DNA of 64,000 nt, taken from positions 31,107-95,106 of the forward strand of contig JAAMPI010000024.1 in NCBI GenBank assembly GCA_013054445.1, in the 5' to 3' direction. Source of the DNA: Cudoniella acicularis (taxonomy: Eukaryota > Ascomycota > Leotiomycetes > Helotiales > Helotiaceae). Each line of letters opens with the position of its first letter. Positions within the stretch are counted from its first letter, which is position 1. The notes under the pieces were generated by a model. The model had not been told where the DNA came from and did no database searches. It saw only the letters and a program-made list of their open reading frames with translations. A program made the position numbers and the translations under genes. This document shows, piece by piece, positions 22,848-34,260 of this stretch.

Positions 22848-23587
22848 AATGTGACAAACGGACCAGACAAAAAGGATATAGAGGTCGATATGCCCAAGGC
22901 GAGAGATCAGAAATTCAGAATAGGGTTCACTGACCAGAGTCAGTCAGAATCGATTGCACATTGGACGTTCGTTGTGCCTCGGGTTTTGCTTCTGGCTTTG
23001 GTTGGGGGGCACAGTTACAAGGACAGTGTTCACGATGGTTTTGATATCGAGGGTAAGAACTTTGCTCCGATGGATTGGTTGGGCGGCACGGGCAAAATCA
23101 ATGACACCTGCACCAACACCAGTCAGTCGGCATTAGCACGGGAGAAGTGGCTCCAGACGCTCCGAGTCCCGCGCTCCCGCTTGGATCAATGTAAAATCTG
23201 CAGAGTGACAACTGCACAACACAAAGCTTATACAGAGCTGGCACGGGAATATGCTCACGATAGCTCCAAGCTGCTCTATATCCTCAACTCCCATAGCTGC
23301 GCGGGCGGCTCCACCCATGCGGGGTATATGAGTTAGCCACGGCCATCAAGGTCCTCGAATACTTTCTCGACAGCACAGTATCTCTACGCTCCGCCCCCTG
23401 GGACACCGGGACCTTTGGAGCAACCGGAAGGCGCTTGTGCGCGCTAACACAGCCGATTTGAAGCGCTTCTTAGCCACCACCCCGCATATCCAGCCGCCGG
23501 AAGGGGCTGTGCCGCTGGAGAGCTTCCTTGAGTTAGCCATCCAGTGCTTCTTGGATACGAGGCCTGGCGCGCCTGAGGGCGAATGAG
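22848..23587 (+). pseudogene. Unrecognised coding remnant
   Basis: GC content rises here and coding-like frames run through 22848-23336 (161 residues, with VVPRVLLLALVGG and LAREKWLQTLRVPRS) and then, after a TAG at 23334-23336 and a frame change, 23340-23587 (WSNRKALVRANTADLKRFLA, LESFLELAIQCFLDTRPGAPEGE). The two pieces may be one broken gene, or two exons with an undetected intron. No family recognised. Evidence for coding is composition and length only. Confidence 0.3.
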
Positions 23588-24446
23588 TCAAGCATAGTAA
23601 GTCTGCGTCATCCTAAGATAGGACTGTTTGTTCTCTTCTTAGATAACGTCAACCTTACATATAAAATACATGGCTTTTTATACTTCCTCCTTGTTTCTCC
23701 TTGCCGCTCTCTCTGCTCCTACATCCTACACCTCTTTGCGCTTTGCTTCTCTCGCTCCTCTTTGTTGCTTTCACTGATGGCTGTGCGCTCCATAGCTCTT
23801 GCCGATATTTGTGATGAACTCGGCAAATTCGTTACCAAGTCGCTGGACCTGTACGAGTACCAAAGCAAACGCCGACTCGCAGCCCCCTCAACTATCTTCA
23901 TCGCACCTCAGATTTCAGCCACAAGGCTACGCGTATTAAATGTTCTGATACTTAGGGCTTCGCCGAGTTGGGTGGCGTAAAGCGGTCCTCGCGCACCTAT
24001 GAGCCGATGCTTTGTGCGGAAGATATGTGGGCTGCGAAATGTTACCTTGCTGGGATTCCTCTGCGAAGAGGCCCCGAGTAATCAGATAGGGGCTTCTAGC
24101 GGTCCTTTCGAATATCGATGTCTGGGACTCTTGGATGTTTTGGTAGAACATGTTGGTCGATAAGCAAAAACTTTTATGATCGCCCCTTTTGTTGACGATA
24201 TGAGCTGCTAGTTCACATTCTAGTGGCGGGGAATCGAGCATGGATCAATAGTCGTTAAATTTCTTAGCTTCCCCACTCTTGAGAAAATGGCAAGCACACG
24301 ATCCCACCTTTCAATAAAATCTAAAATCTGAAAGCTTTCTACAATCCTGACGGCGTAATTGACTAAAACCGAAAACAAATTTCCCTTGGTATCAAACAAC
24401 CCGAACAACCCCTCGACACCCCCTTCAATCGAACGATTAGGCTACC
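23588..24446. other. Intergenic region
   Basis: No gene supported. Several frames of 60-100 codons overlap on both strands without family resemblance. Confidence 0.35.
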
Positions 24447-25385
24447 ATGGAAGCACAGCAGGGTCACAGTAAAGCATGTTGCAATATTCCTCCCGTGATC
24501 TCCAAGAGCTATGAAAATAAGGGCTCTTATGAAGTGATCGGTGGTCTCAAAACCTGTATGAAAAATCTCGTTCCACCTGCCACTGTTAGCTCCATTTGGT
24601 GTAGAAAGCCCTCTCTGACCTTCCGACAGATGTCACTGGGCCTTCCACAACCCAAAGAGCGATTTTAGTCATCTATGATATCTTCGGATACTTTCCCCAG
24701 ACCCTTCAAGGGGCGGACATTCTGGCAACTTCGGACAAAGATCATCCTTATCAAGTGTTCATACCCGACTTCTTCGAGGGTGAACCAGCCGATATTGCTT
24801 GGTAAGGCCCAATAAGTGCGCTATTTTATCATTCGGAAGCCAACTAACTAGATGACCAGGTATCCACCCGTGACAGATGAACAGAAAAAAGCTCTTGGGG
24901 CATGGTTTCCATCTCACATGCCGGCGACTGGTATCGCGAAAATCCCAAAGATTTTGAAAGACATTGAGGAAAAGTATGGGGAGAAGACTTGGGGCGCAGT
25001 AGGAGTTCGTTAACATTCACCCAAATTATTTATCGCAGTTACTTACCTGTTGCTTTAGTTCTGCTGGGGCGGAAAGGTTGTTGCTGTGACATCCGGCCTG
25101 GAAACTCCCTTCAAAGCAGGTGCACAGTGTCATCCCGGCATGATCGATGCATCCGATGCGGCGAAAATCACTATTCCAACCTGTGTGCTTGCGTCTCGTG
25201 AGGAAGCGGAAGATGAAGTGCGAGCTTTTGATGAAGCTTTGACGGTCGAAAAACATGTGGAGACCTTTGCAGACCAGATTCATGGCTGGATGACGGCTCG
25301 AGGCGATTTGGAAGATGAGAAGGTGAAGAAAGAATACGAGCGAGGATACAAAACTGTTTTGGAGTTCTTTGCAAAGTATTTGTAA
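24447..25385 (+). CDS. Dienelactone hydrolase family protein
   Basis: Four exons: 24447-24555, 24630-24801, 24860-25004, 25059-25385 (250 residues, the usual family length). Introns are 74, 58 and 54 nt; the third has a weak donor GTTCGT. An alpha/beta hydrolase of the carboxymethylenebutenolidase type: VIYDIFGYFPQT after the first splice, DFFEGEPADIAWYPP, nucleophile Cys in VGFCWGGKV, and the catalytic His in DQIHGWMTARGDL. The family's acid normally sits after the beta strand before AEDEV; here that stretch reads LASREEAED, so the usual Asp may be Glu. Family members open dienelactones from chlorocatechol or protoanemonin; most fungal copies have unproven substrates. Cytosolic, with no signal peptide. 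Confidence 0.88.
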
Positions 25386-26411
25386 TTCTCCTTGGTTGCC
25401 TGGGAGTCTGTAATCTTGCTAGTTTAGTATGGCTTGCGAAGATTCACCATATTATATGTAGGGGCGGTGGCTCAGCTTGCATAGGCAGCCTGGGCAGGTA
25501 GACAGAAACAACAAATTCCGAATCAAGGCTGTTTAACCTTCGTGCATGCTGAACTTGATTTTAAACTCCAAGTCGAGCCAATTTGAGAAAGTCTTTCATG
25601 CCAACGATAATTTTATCGCTTAGACCCCCACGAAAGTCGACCTCCGGGATTTCCTAGGGGTCCCCGTTACGCCCTGTGCCACACTCCCGCACGCCTGGCA
25701 GTTATGCCCATACGAAAAGAGCGCTATCTTAAGTTAGCAAGGGTAGTAATAATAGGTGTCCATACGAGATACCGATAGCGAAATTAGCGAGAGCGAGGTG
25801 AGCGGGAGCGAGAGCGAGGTCAAAAAGCGAGGTTAGCAACAGTAAGGTCGGCGAAGTTCTCTAGCTAATAACCTTACTGTAGAAAGGTACCGTATATTAT
25901 AAAAGGAGGAGAGGATTCGTAAATTACAGCTATTTAGAGGTCGAACGATCGGAAAAGGTTTAAATCACACAGTGACCAATGAAGTAATGAAGTAGGAAAA
26001 ACATCACCAGGGGTAATTCAAATCATAACGGCAGACTTAAAGATGACATTTGAATACTTGGCTAGGCACTTATTTTTACGTCCCTTGGGACTGATGACAT
26101 ATTGAGTTTACAGTAGAGATTCGGTTCAACGAAAACCCGACGAGGGTGGTTACTCTTACTGCACTATGGTAAGCGCTAGCGGGATTTAAATTGTCCGACG
26201 CCTGTCACTCACAGCTGCATGTACGAGGACAGTCTAATTCGTCAGGTGTTAACTAGAGACAGACCGAAATCTTAACATAAGGATTTAAAATTCGATATTC
26301 TCGACTCACAAAGGTACTTAAAGAGGTACCAATCCCCCGAGAAGAGATGGACTTGTTGACGAAAACAACCCATCTTTCATATCACTGCGGCCAGAACCCC
26401 GAACAGTCGCA
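25386..26411. other. Intergenic region with a short GAGCGAGG repeat
   Basis: No gene recognised in about 1 kb. Composition changes several times, suggesting relic insertions. Confidence 0.35.
25778..25846 (+). repeat. Purine-rich simple repeat (GCGAG/GAGCGAGGT)
   Basis: Imperfect tandem copies of GCGAG and GAGCGAGG are read across about 70 bases (AGCGAGAGCGAGGTGAGCGG and following). Low-complexity; also seen in degraded fungal transposons. Confidence 0.55.
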
Positions 26412-27925
26412 ATGAATCCCAACTATAGCTTTATGCAGTACGCAGCGTTGGTTTTGTTTACCTTCATCCCCCTGTGCGCGGCTCAGCCTCAAAAGACTTG
26501 CACCGGTTATACGATTCCCGTCAATCCCACATCTCTCAATTTCATCTGGGCAAAGCCATTTGCGAACAACTATGATGTCATAGACTTTTTGACTGGTTCC
26601 GCAAGCAGAACAGCTGCCAAAGATTTCCATCCCTTTTCGGGGTCAAAAACACAAACTGCTTCTTATCAGATATCGGCTACATTTTGCGCACCAAGAAATA
26701 GCACTTCGAACAAAAATGTTGTCCTCTTCCTCACCCATGGCGCCAACTTTGATAGAAGGTTCGTATACTCCCCTGTCCAATTGGATCTGAATTAATTTAT
26801 CTACAGTTATTGGGATCCCAGCATCTCACCAGAAAAGTACAGCTTTGTGGACTGGGTAATTGCCCGAGGGTACTCTGTTTTCTTCTATGATCGGCTAGGG
26901 GTGGGGAAATCTTCATTGTAAGTGACTCTGATTTCCTTCTTTGTCTATTCGTTTAAATCTAATATTTTACAGGGTTTCGGGTTACGTGAATCAAGCTTCG
27001 ATTCAAGTGTCAATCCTCACCGAGCTGGCAACTGCAGTCAAATCTGGAAAATATACAGGATCAATCGGCACACCAAGTTCGCTTGTATTAGTTGGGCACA
27101 GCTTTGGCAGTGTTATTTCAAGTGCTGTGGTCATGGCTTCTCCGACGCTTGCGGACGGCTTGATCTTGACTGGTTGGTCCTTTCTCTGGGGTGATACTTC
27201 GTTTCTTCATTCTAAAACATCCCCAACAGGTTTTAGCTTCAACAGCAACAGCTCGCGTGGCTCCGGAGTCTTCGAAACGTGGCAGCCCCGAATCGCCTCC
27301 GGTGAAGATCCGAAATGGAGGGCCCTGGATAATGTATTCCTCCTTTACAACTTGAATTGATAGTCTCATCGCAATACTAACGAGCGGATTCAGGGATACC
27401 TCACCGGGGTTGACATATTTTCGAACGTCAATATGTATGCTTCAAATCCCCTTTGCGAAGAAAGGGAACTAAAATCTTCAGATTTTTCAAGGCTCCTGAT
27501 TACGATCTGGATGTCGTCGAATATGCTGAAAAGATTAAACAACCATTTGGAATCAATGAGGTGTTCTCGAGTGGTGCGGTCAACACAACGACAGCTGAGT
27601 TCACAGGTCCGACTATGGTATATCTTCCCCGGAATTCCATTTCAATTAGTAACGGAAGAATCAGATCATCGCAGGACAATTTGATTTCATATTTTGCAAC
27701 GGACAGTAAGCTTTGAATAATTTGCAACATATTTTGGATACGACTAATCATGCCTTGCGCAGGTGTGATGGGGTGCTCCAGCACCCTGCACAAGAAATAT
27801 TCGCAAACGCCAGAGAATTCAAAGCTGTCAGCTATCCTGGAGCAGGGCATGGACTTAACCTTGCTGCGAACGCCACTGGAGCATTTCAGATCATAACAGA
27901 TTTTCTGAGCGACGGCGGTTTGTAA
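26412..27925 (+). CDS. Secreted alpha/beta hydrolase
   Basis: Seven exons: 26412-26758, 26807-26917, 26973-27333, 27394-27434, 27482-27617, 27665-27705, 27763-27925 (399 residues). The sixth exon is only 41 nt and is needed to restore the family motif AGQFDFIFCNGQ|CDGV; ignoring the 47-nt intron at 27618-27664 gives a frameshift. The N-terminus has a hydrophobic signal segment (MQYAALVLFTFIPLCAA). Alpha/beta hydrolase features: oxyanion region LTHGANFD, FYDRLGVGKSS, nucleophile elbow VLVGHSFGSV (Ser), acid strand GQFD, and catalytic His in YPGAGHGLN. Asn-X-Ser/Thr sites fit secretion. Substrate unknown; likely an esterase or lipase-like enzyme. Apparently intact. Confidence 0.88.
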
Positions 27926-28071
27926 TACAATTGCCAAATCCCAAGGAGCTGAGTGTAGGAATAGAATCATAGAATCGATATGCGCCAGGCAGAAATAATC
28001 AGGAGAAACATACTTTTAGTCATACATATCTTGCTCCCGACCTCACCCATGAATGGATTACTGCACCATGT

Positions 28072-29758
28072 CTATTCCCAATCCCCATGAAGAAATTCTC
28101 CTTTCTTGATAACACTCTCCTGACATTCTTTCAAGAACCTCGCTTGCCTCGCCACCTCACCCAGCCGACTGATGACCCTTCCATTACACTCGCCAAATCC
28201 ATAAATTTCATATTTCAGACCAACTTCCAAAGACCACTCCCTCACATATCCGCTTGCCTTCCTCAAGTTATGCCTTGGCATCCTCGGAAACAAGTGATGC
28301 ACAGCTTGGAACTGAAGACCTCCATGAAACCAATCCAACCAAGTAGGACAGTCCACATCCATCGTTGTCCGTAACTGTTGCTGCGGCCACGGTTCACTTG
28401 GTCCAGGCGTAGAAGTTGACATCGCGAAATGGGAAAGTGTAAATTGCACGTGTAGTGGCATCGTAACCATGTGGGAGATCATTACGAAGGCGATACGCAA
28501 AGACCACGTTGGGATGGAGAGGTAAAGAAGGTAGTAACCGAACCAGATCCAGAAGAATATATGGCCAGAAATTTCGAACAGCCGATGCCATCTGTTGGAT
28601 CTTGGCCCAAGGTCGTTGAAAAGATAGTCCCAAGACAACGCATAGAGGTTGAATCGGCCAAAAGACAGGAAGAGATAGTAGAGCCATGCTTGGTAAGGGA
28701 TAACGGCTTGTGCCACCTTGGTGTATGGCATAACCTTGTCGTAGTATGTTGAGTACAAAGATTTGAAAAACGTCGGTGAGATTGCGAGAAAAGGTAGGTG
28801 TTCAATATCGGGATCGTGAGATGGAGAGTTGGTGACAAGATGATGTATATTGTGACTTCGTTTCCACCAACCCAATGAAAGCCCTCCAATGTGGTTGGCT
28901 ACCACCATGCCGATCAATGTATCGATATGGTAATTGTGAGTGATTCCCATATGACCTGCATCATGTGCAACGAACACAAGCTGATGCCAGAAGCAGCCCA
29001 TAATGGCAGCAGAGGAGCAATACCAGCCGGAGTGAAGAAGTAACAGCATCAACAAGAAAATCAAGACGATCCTTGTTGCGTCATTGAAGTAGGCCCAATA
29101 ATGGCAATCATAAAGTCCGGCAGCTTCCATCTTGTCAATAAGTGATCGGAAGCTTTGCGTGAGCCTCTCCAGCTGTTCCTCGTCGAGGTTGGTGGTATTA
29201 TCCCGGGCTCTCAAGTTATCGAGCTCAATATTGTTAGTTAAAGTTAATGGAGCTCTTCTCTCTCGAGATTTCACCTGGATATTTTGACAAAAACCAGTTT
29301 CCTTTGAAGCGACTGAAAACTTATTTAGTTTCAACTGCCCGTTGGCTCGTGGTGGATCACTGTTTGTGGGACTGTTTGTCCCATACTCTTGTATGTTGAG
29401 GGTCGAGGATGCTTTTTGAATTGGTGGCATTAGATTCACCCATTTCTTTTCGATTTTTCCAATTTGATAGCGTAGCATTTGCTTCTTCGCCGATTCGGAA
29501 TGGAAACTAGTCAACACGTGAGCATCAAAATATAGTATGGCATGGTTTAAAATTCCATTTCAGAACTCACGCATTTATTTCATCGGTGGCATCTTTGCCG
29601 ACCATGTGGAGGATGGCCTTCTCACCTCCTGGGTGGTAATCTAGCCATGTGTCGATCCTTAGGACTCTGCCACCGAAAATTACAATGGCGTGGCCATTTT
29701 GGATGAGCTCGTCGATTTGCGATGGAGAAAGGGGGATATCCTTGGCAGTGATCTGCAT
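28072..29758 (-). CDS. Cytochrome b5-fused delta-8 sphingolipid desaturase
   Basis: Two exons on the minus strand, 29758-29571 and 29506-28072 (64-nt intron; 540 residues). Exon 1 encodes a cytochrome b5 domain with the heme ligand motif YHPGGEKAI. Exon 2 has a charged linker, then a membrane fatty-acyl desaturase with three histidine boxes: HDAGH, HNIHH and QAVHH, and several hydrophobic segments (LIFLLMLLLLHSGWY, IFFWIWFGYYLLYL). This front-end desaturase architecture, with Gln in the third box, matches fungal delta-8 sphingolipid desaturases, which put a double bond in the long-chain base of glucosylceramides in the endoplasmic reticulum. Length is normal and no damage is seen. A delta-6-type fatty acid desaturase is the main alternative. 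Confidence 0.9.
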
Positions 29759-30739
29759 TGGAGAATATTTGTGAGAAATTGAGGATTATTATGGAATATC
29801 TACTTTTGAGAGGAATGTTTGCTTCAGAAAGTCGAACAGTCTGGCAGAAATCAGAGAGGTTGTTTGGAGAGTAGGATCCTCTTTCTCACTAGACCGCTTT
29901 GGGACAAAAAGTGCGACGAAAACCGGGGAACTAGGCTGACACCTTGTGCGCCGCGTTTGCCCCACTCTCTTGTACAAATAATGAAAATAATTGTGAAGGG
30001 CCTAGGGCTCAATGTTACGCGTTTCGGACCTCTTCGGCACCATGGAGGCTCCGGAGGAATTTCGAATTGGTCGATGGTTGCCTGAATTACAGTCACGTGC
30101 TAGCCTCCCTATCAAGCTTTTCATTTCAGAAGATAGAATTAAGGGGCATCGCGAGTGCGGAGAACCCTTTCATGTATCTTCTTTCGAATTCATAAACCTT
30201 CCCCTATTTCTTTCAAGCTGAGGACTAAATTTCTAATCGGAGCGGTGCTAAGCGAACACCCTTCGCTTTTAAAGGGGGGTGGAGGCGCATCTCAAAGGTG
30301 ACTCGAGCCACACAACACGAAAAAAATTTCCCGCCAAAAATTAATTTCCCAAGTGCAAGGCTTTCAGCTTGATTGCATGCTTCGAAATCCATCGGCCGTG
30401 GAGTTCAGTCCTAATTTTCCTCTGGAAACACTCACTTCGCAAGGGACGCTTCCTGGGGAGACCTTCTCTAAAACAAATACTGCACTCTCATTAACGTTGA
30501 CGGTTTGCGCCAACCGAGAAACAATTAAACATCTAAAATTTTCAATTTTAACAAGACTAATCAATCTATTCCACCGAAAAAGATACATAAAAAACTGATT
30601 ATTTTCATGATCTCATCTCGTCAAGGAAACATAAACTTAGAGCTTTTGCAGCAAGGAATCCCTTCAATCACCGAAAAATCAGGGACACTCCCATAGACCG
30701 TGTCAGACAAGTCAAGAGTCGAATATCGCACCAAAAGCT
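29759..30739. other. Intergenic region
   Basis: Nothing recognised over about 1 kb. It carries the desaturase promoter. Around 29950-30090 coding-like frames exist on both strands but none matches a family. Confidence 0.35.
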
Positions 30740-32237
30740 GGAATCCCCCTACTCTCCATCGCGTAGACCATCATTTGCGTAACCTTCTGGTTTGAGATCA
30801 CACACACAGCCTCAGAACCGCTTTCCTTGTAGAGGCGATACGAAAGGGCCACCAAATCTGGGCGGCCTTGAGCCTTCGTGTCGTGAATAATTGCATTCTT
30901 GTCCGCCTCTTTGATTGCCTAGATAATCTCTTGGCTAAAGGTTTGTTTAGGATTAGGTGTAGACCAAAGTACACGCGCAGGGACCTTTCGAGCATATATC
31001 ACTGGAAGACAAGGACCGATCCCAGAGCCCGTTGCAACGAGGACGATGCCTTTGAATAAAGTGGCAATACGCAGAGCTCCACAAGCAGGTACACCTCGAA
31101 CCCAAATCAGCGCCGGAGGAGACTCGATAATGTGCGTAGTCCAATCACCCACCCTCCTAACAAGAAGAGAAAACCCTTTCTCGCTCGGCTTTGGAATTGC
31201 TGCAAAAGCATGTCATTCCACGAGTGGGTTGCAGGACAGCCGCACTCCAGCACCGATAACTGGCGTGGTGTAATCGAAGTATAGGCGTACGTCACGGTGA
31301 GAGAGCACGTACACGGACTTTGCGGAGAGTGAGCCATGGAAGAATGATACTACTCGTAGCGATTATCAAGGACCAGAACTCGGGACTTTTCACAAGAGCT
31401 ACACCAAGAGCCATGGTACCGCGGGTTGCATCTGTTGTCAAGATCGTTTGAATCTAGAAGAGCGCCAAGGCAGTCCATCCTGCAAAGCGATGAGTCAATT
31501 CGAACTTATCGTGAAAATGTTTGCGAAACGGCGGGTAGGCTGTAACTACTATTCCGCATAGTAGTGCCACAATTATCCACGAGAGCGCTACTACGACTAG
31601 CATATCGAAAGTAACAGTTACAGTAGTAGTGATTATAAAAGTTAATAACCAAAGAGTCGATACTGCCGCGGCGCCGCTATGGATACTACCTATGTGGAAA
31701 ATTCGCGCAAAGTTTTGACGGATGAACAGAGGTGCGCTGGTTGGAACGGAGCAGAAGATTTTGAAGAGGGCGTTGACAACATGGTCCCGGCGCATCAACA
31801 CGGCAACCATGAAATTTGCTGCTGTTGCTATGGCTAATTTGTTGAGAGTCTCATGTCTCAATCCTAGTATCCAGATGATGGTAGCAAGGTTTGCAACAAA
31901 CACGGTGGTGAAAACCCTTCGGTAGAGTGAGAAGGCCTTGTAACGGGGGGCTTGGAGGCTGGAGATACCATTCTTCTCGGGGGCCGGATAAGTTTCTCTG
32001 GGCTCCTGGGTTGGGGTTGCGCGGACGGTGACATTAGTACCGTTCTTCTCTAAACGTTCCACTGGTTCAGTTGAATAACTTTTCTCAGATTCCGAGGACG
32101 GGAAAGGACTTTGTTGAAAGATTCGCCGCAGTAACATCGATTGGAATTATTGCCACAGCCGCTGTCTTTGCTTCCACCGTTGTAAGGCCATTCAGATTGC
32201 TTGCCGGTGCGTTTGTCTTATCCTTCACCGACTCCAT
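30740..32237 (-). pseudogene. TmpA-like membrane flavoprotein, broken
   Basis: The minus strand encodes a protein of the Aspergillus TmpA type: an integral membrane part related to ferric reductases followed by an NAD-binding reductase part. It begins at ATG 32237 (MESVKDKTNAPASN), has several hydrophobic helices between 31900 and 31460, and ends with the conserved region LVATGSGIGPCLPVIYARK, PARVLWSTPNPKQTF, AIIHDTKAQGRPDLVAL, CVISNQKVTQ and ESRGVPAFGAIFDS. Damage: frameshift near 32100, TAG at 31454-31456 in place of Trp (TALALF*IQT), frameshift near 31300 and TAG at 30919-30921. TmpA was described as a factor in asexual development in Aspergillus nidulans; that role is not transferable to this dead copy. 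Confidence 0.82.
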
Positions 32238-32921
32238 CAAAGTTCTCCTGTCGACCTTCCAGTTAGGCGTAAGTGGAAGGACTAGCTGGTATTCCCACTG
32301 AGAAGGGACTCCGTAGTACAGTTGGTGTTTGGCTACGACTTCTTCACTCGTGATTGCTCAACGAAAGAACCTAAATAGAATCCCCATAGAACTTTGTCCC
32401 TGAAAATTGCGCAGGCCTTTATGGCGCCGGGCGTTTTCTGCTTTGAAGTTAGAAAAGCCCCGATTCCTCGAACCTTGACCTACTTCAATTGCTGATGAGA
32501 TATTGCCAAGTTACACTCTAAACCCCTATGAAATTTTAGCATTCCCCATAATCCAATTATACTTCGATTTACATACTTTGATCTTAACCTGCTCATCACT
32601 TCTACCTTGATGTTCTAAATTTCCATCCTCTAGCCAACAAACCAGGTCACCTGTATTAAACATGCGAGACCTTGCATTAAATGTCAGCCCGAGCTCCCCC
32701 GGTGGTTTTCGAAAGTCGTACCCGCCATTTACAAACTTGTCAAACTTATACCGCTTTGAGGTTAAGTCGGGAAGATTCAAATAACCTCGAGAGACGCAAC
32801 AACCACCAGCCTACATAAATCCGGTGTCTCCAATTGAGATAGGATTTTCATCTTGGTCCAGTATATACACATTCGTATTTGGAACAGGCTTTCCGATCGA
32901 CAATGGACGGAGGGGATTGTA

Positions 32922-32957
32922 AGAGCTGGGGCCATTAGATGCGGCCCACTTAAGCGA
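32922..32957 (+). repeat. Left terminal inverted repeat of the Tc1/mariner element
   Basis: Begins AGAGCTGGGGCC directly after the TA target site. It matches the reverse complement of the right end over about 36 bases; 25 bases at the outer end are identical. Confidence 0.92.
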
Positions 32958-33073
32958 GACGCGTAAAACGCGTCGATTTCGACTCCCTTCTTTAAAATAT
33001 TTATAACAACTCAACCTTTTATTTAATCGACCTACGATTCAACATAGAAACACCTACGATATGCAGCCCTTCT

Positions 33074-34145
33074 ATGCAAAAAGACAAGGGAGAATGGCCC
33101 ACTCCTATACGTGCTATAATCCGAAGCATGCAACGCGATGGAGCAAGCCAGCGCGACATCGTAGCTAAAACTACCCTTCCCCGACGAACAATTCGACGCA
33201 TTCTCAAGCAGGAATCGAGTCGCAGAGACCGTAAAAAGAACCATTCGAGACCCCATATGATGTCTGTCAGAGACATTCGTCAGTGTATTCGACATATCTC
33301 GTACGATTAGTCGACGCGCATCATGTCATTCGAAAAGGTTAGAGCCTAGCTGGGTATCGAAGCGTCTACACGTACTATTCGACGAGAACTACGCCGCGCA
33401 GGCTATCGCCGTTGTATATCGTGCCTAAGACCTTATATTACACGCCAACAAGCCAAGAAGCGATTAGCCTTTGCATACGAACATCGGTGGTGGGGGACGA
33501 CAGACTATGCTGCACACAGGGACGATGGGAAGCTAGGCGGGGACTAGCGTTAAGTTATATAGTCAGATAAGGCTACATTTGAGACTAGGAAGCGTGGTAG
33601 GATATGGGTTACACGAAGGGTCGACGAAAGACGTTGTCCGAGTTGTATAAGGTCAATATATCGTTCGGGGCGCACATCGGTCATGATTTGGGGGGCAATT
33701 GGCTGGGATTATAAGTCTGAATTAGTTATTATACACAAGCTTCCAGAGCGTCGTGGTATATGTTCGAAGGCGTATTTATAGCAGGTTCTTAAACCTGTAG
33801 TCTTTCCGCTATTTGATATATTAGGGCCAGAGTATATCTTCATGGAAGATAGTGCGAAGGTCTATCTAGGGAGTGCACGCTTACTAAGACTATAGCATAG
33901 GATCCGTGGGTTTAGCTAGCCTCCCTCTTCGCTAGATCTAAACCCAATAGAGAAGGTTTGGCGCTAGATAAAAAAAAGAGCTAAAGAAGTTACCGTACGT
34001 GCTAAAAAATAGGGAGGATTTAGCTAGGGAGTTACAAAAGCTATAGGACCGGGTTGACCTACGTGACTTCCGTCACTATATAGAGCAATTGACGTATAAA
34101 ATCGAGGATGTAATTAAAGTACGTAGAATGGCTACTATTAATTAA
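33074..34145 (+). pseudogene. Tc1/mariner transposase remnant
   Basis: The DNA-binding half is one open frame, 33074-33310. The catalytic half is readable only across several stops: RRELRRAGYRRCISCLRPYI, then AKKRLAFAYEHRWW and TRRVDERRCP, VMIWGAIGWDYKSEL, IFMEDSAKVYLG (second catalytic Asp) and LDLNPIEKVWR (region of the third acid). It would move the element by cut and paste if intact; here it cannot be made. Confidence 0.85.
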
Positions 34146-34224
34146 TATATATCAATTTTAAGCTGAAATAGCTTTAATTGTATTTATTGCGGCTTTTATA
34201 AAAGAGGGTATGTTTTTATGGTTT

Positions 34225-34260
34225 TCGGTTAAGTAGGCCGCATCTAATGGCCCCAGCTCT
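34225..34260 (-). repeat. Right terminal inverted repeat of the Tc1/mariner element
   Basis: Ends GGCCCCAGCTCT directly before TA 34261-34262. Pairs with 32922-32957. Confidence 0.92.

Larger units (their letters stand above)
32922..34260 (+). mobile_element. Tc1/mariner transposon, 1339 bp, with TIRs and TA duplication
   Basis: Both ends read AGAGCTGGGGCCATTAGATG inward (terminal inverted repeats of about 36 bp with two mismatches), flanked by TA at 32920-32921 and 34261-34262, the target duplication of this superfamily. The internal transposase on the plus strand is heavily broken: HTH region IRSMQRDGASQRDIVAKTTL, RRTIRRILKQ, then AKKRLAFAYEHRWW, ITRQQAKKR, RIWVTRRVDERRCP, a second Asp region MEDSAKVYLG and DLNPIEKVWR. 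Many stops and TA-rich changes show it is inactive. The insertion sits in the adenylation-domain pseudogene, between motifs A5 and A6. Confidence 0.92.

Noticed and set aside
28072..28374. Plus-strand ORF at 28087-28374
   Set aside because: Antisense to the desaturase third histidine box region.
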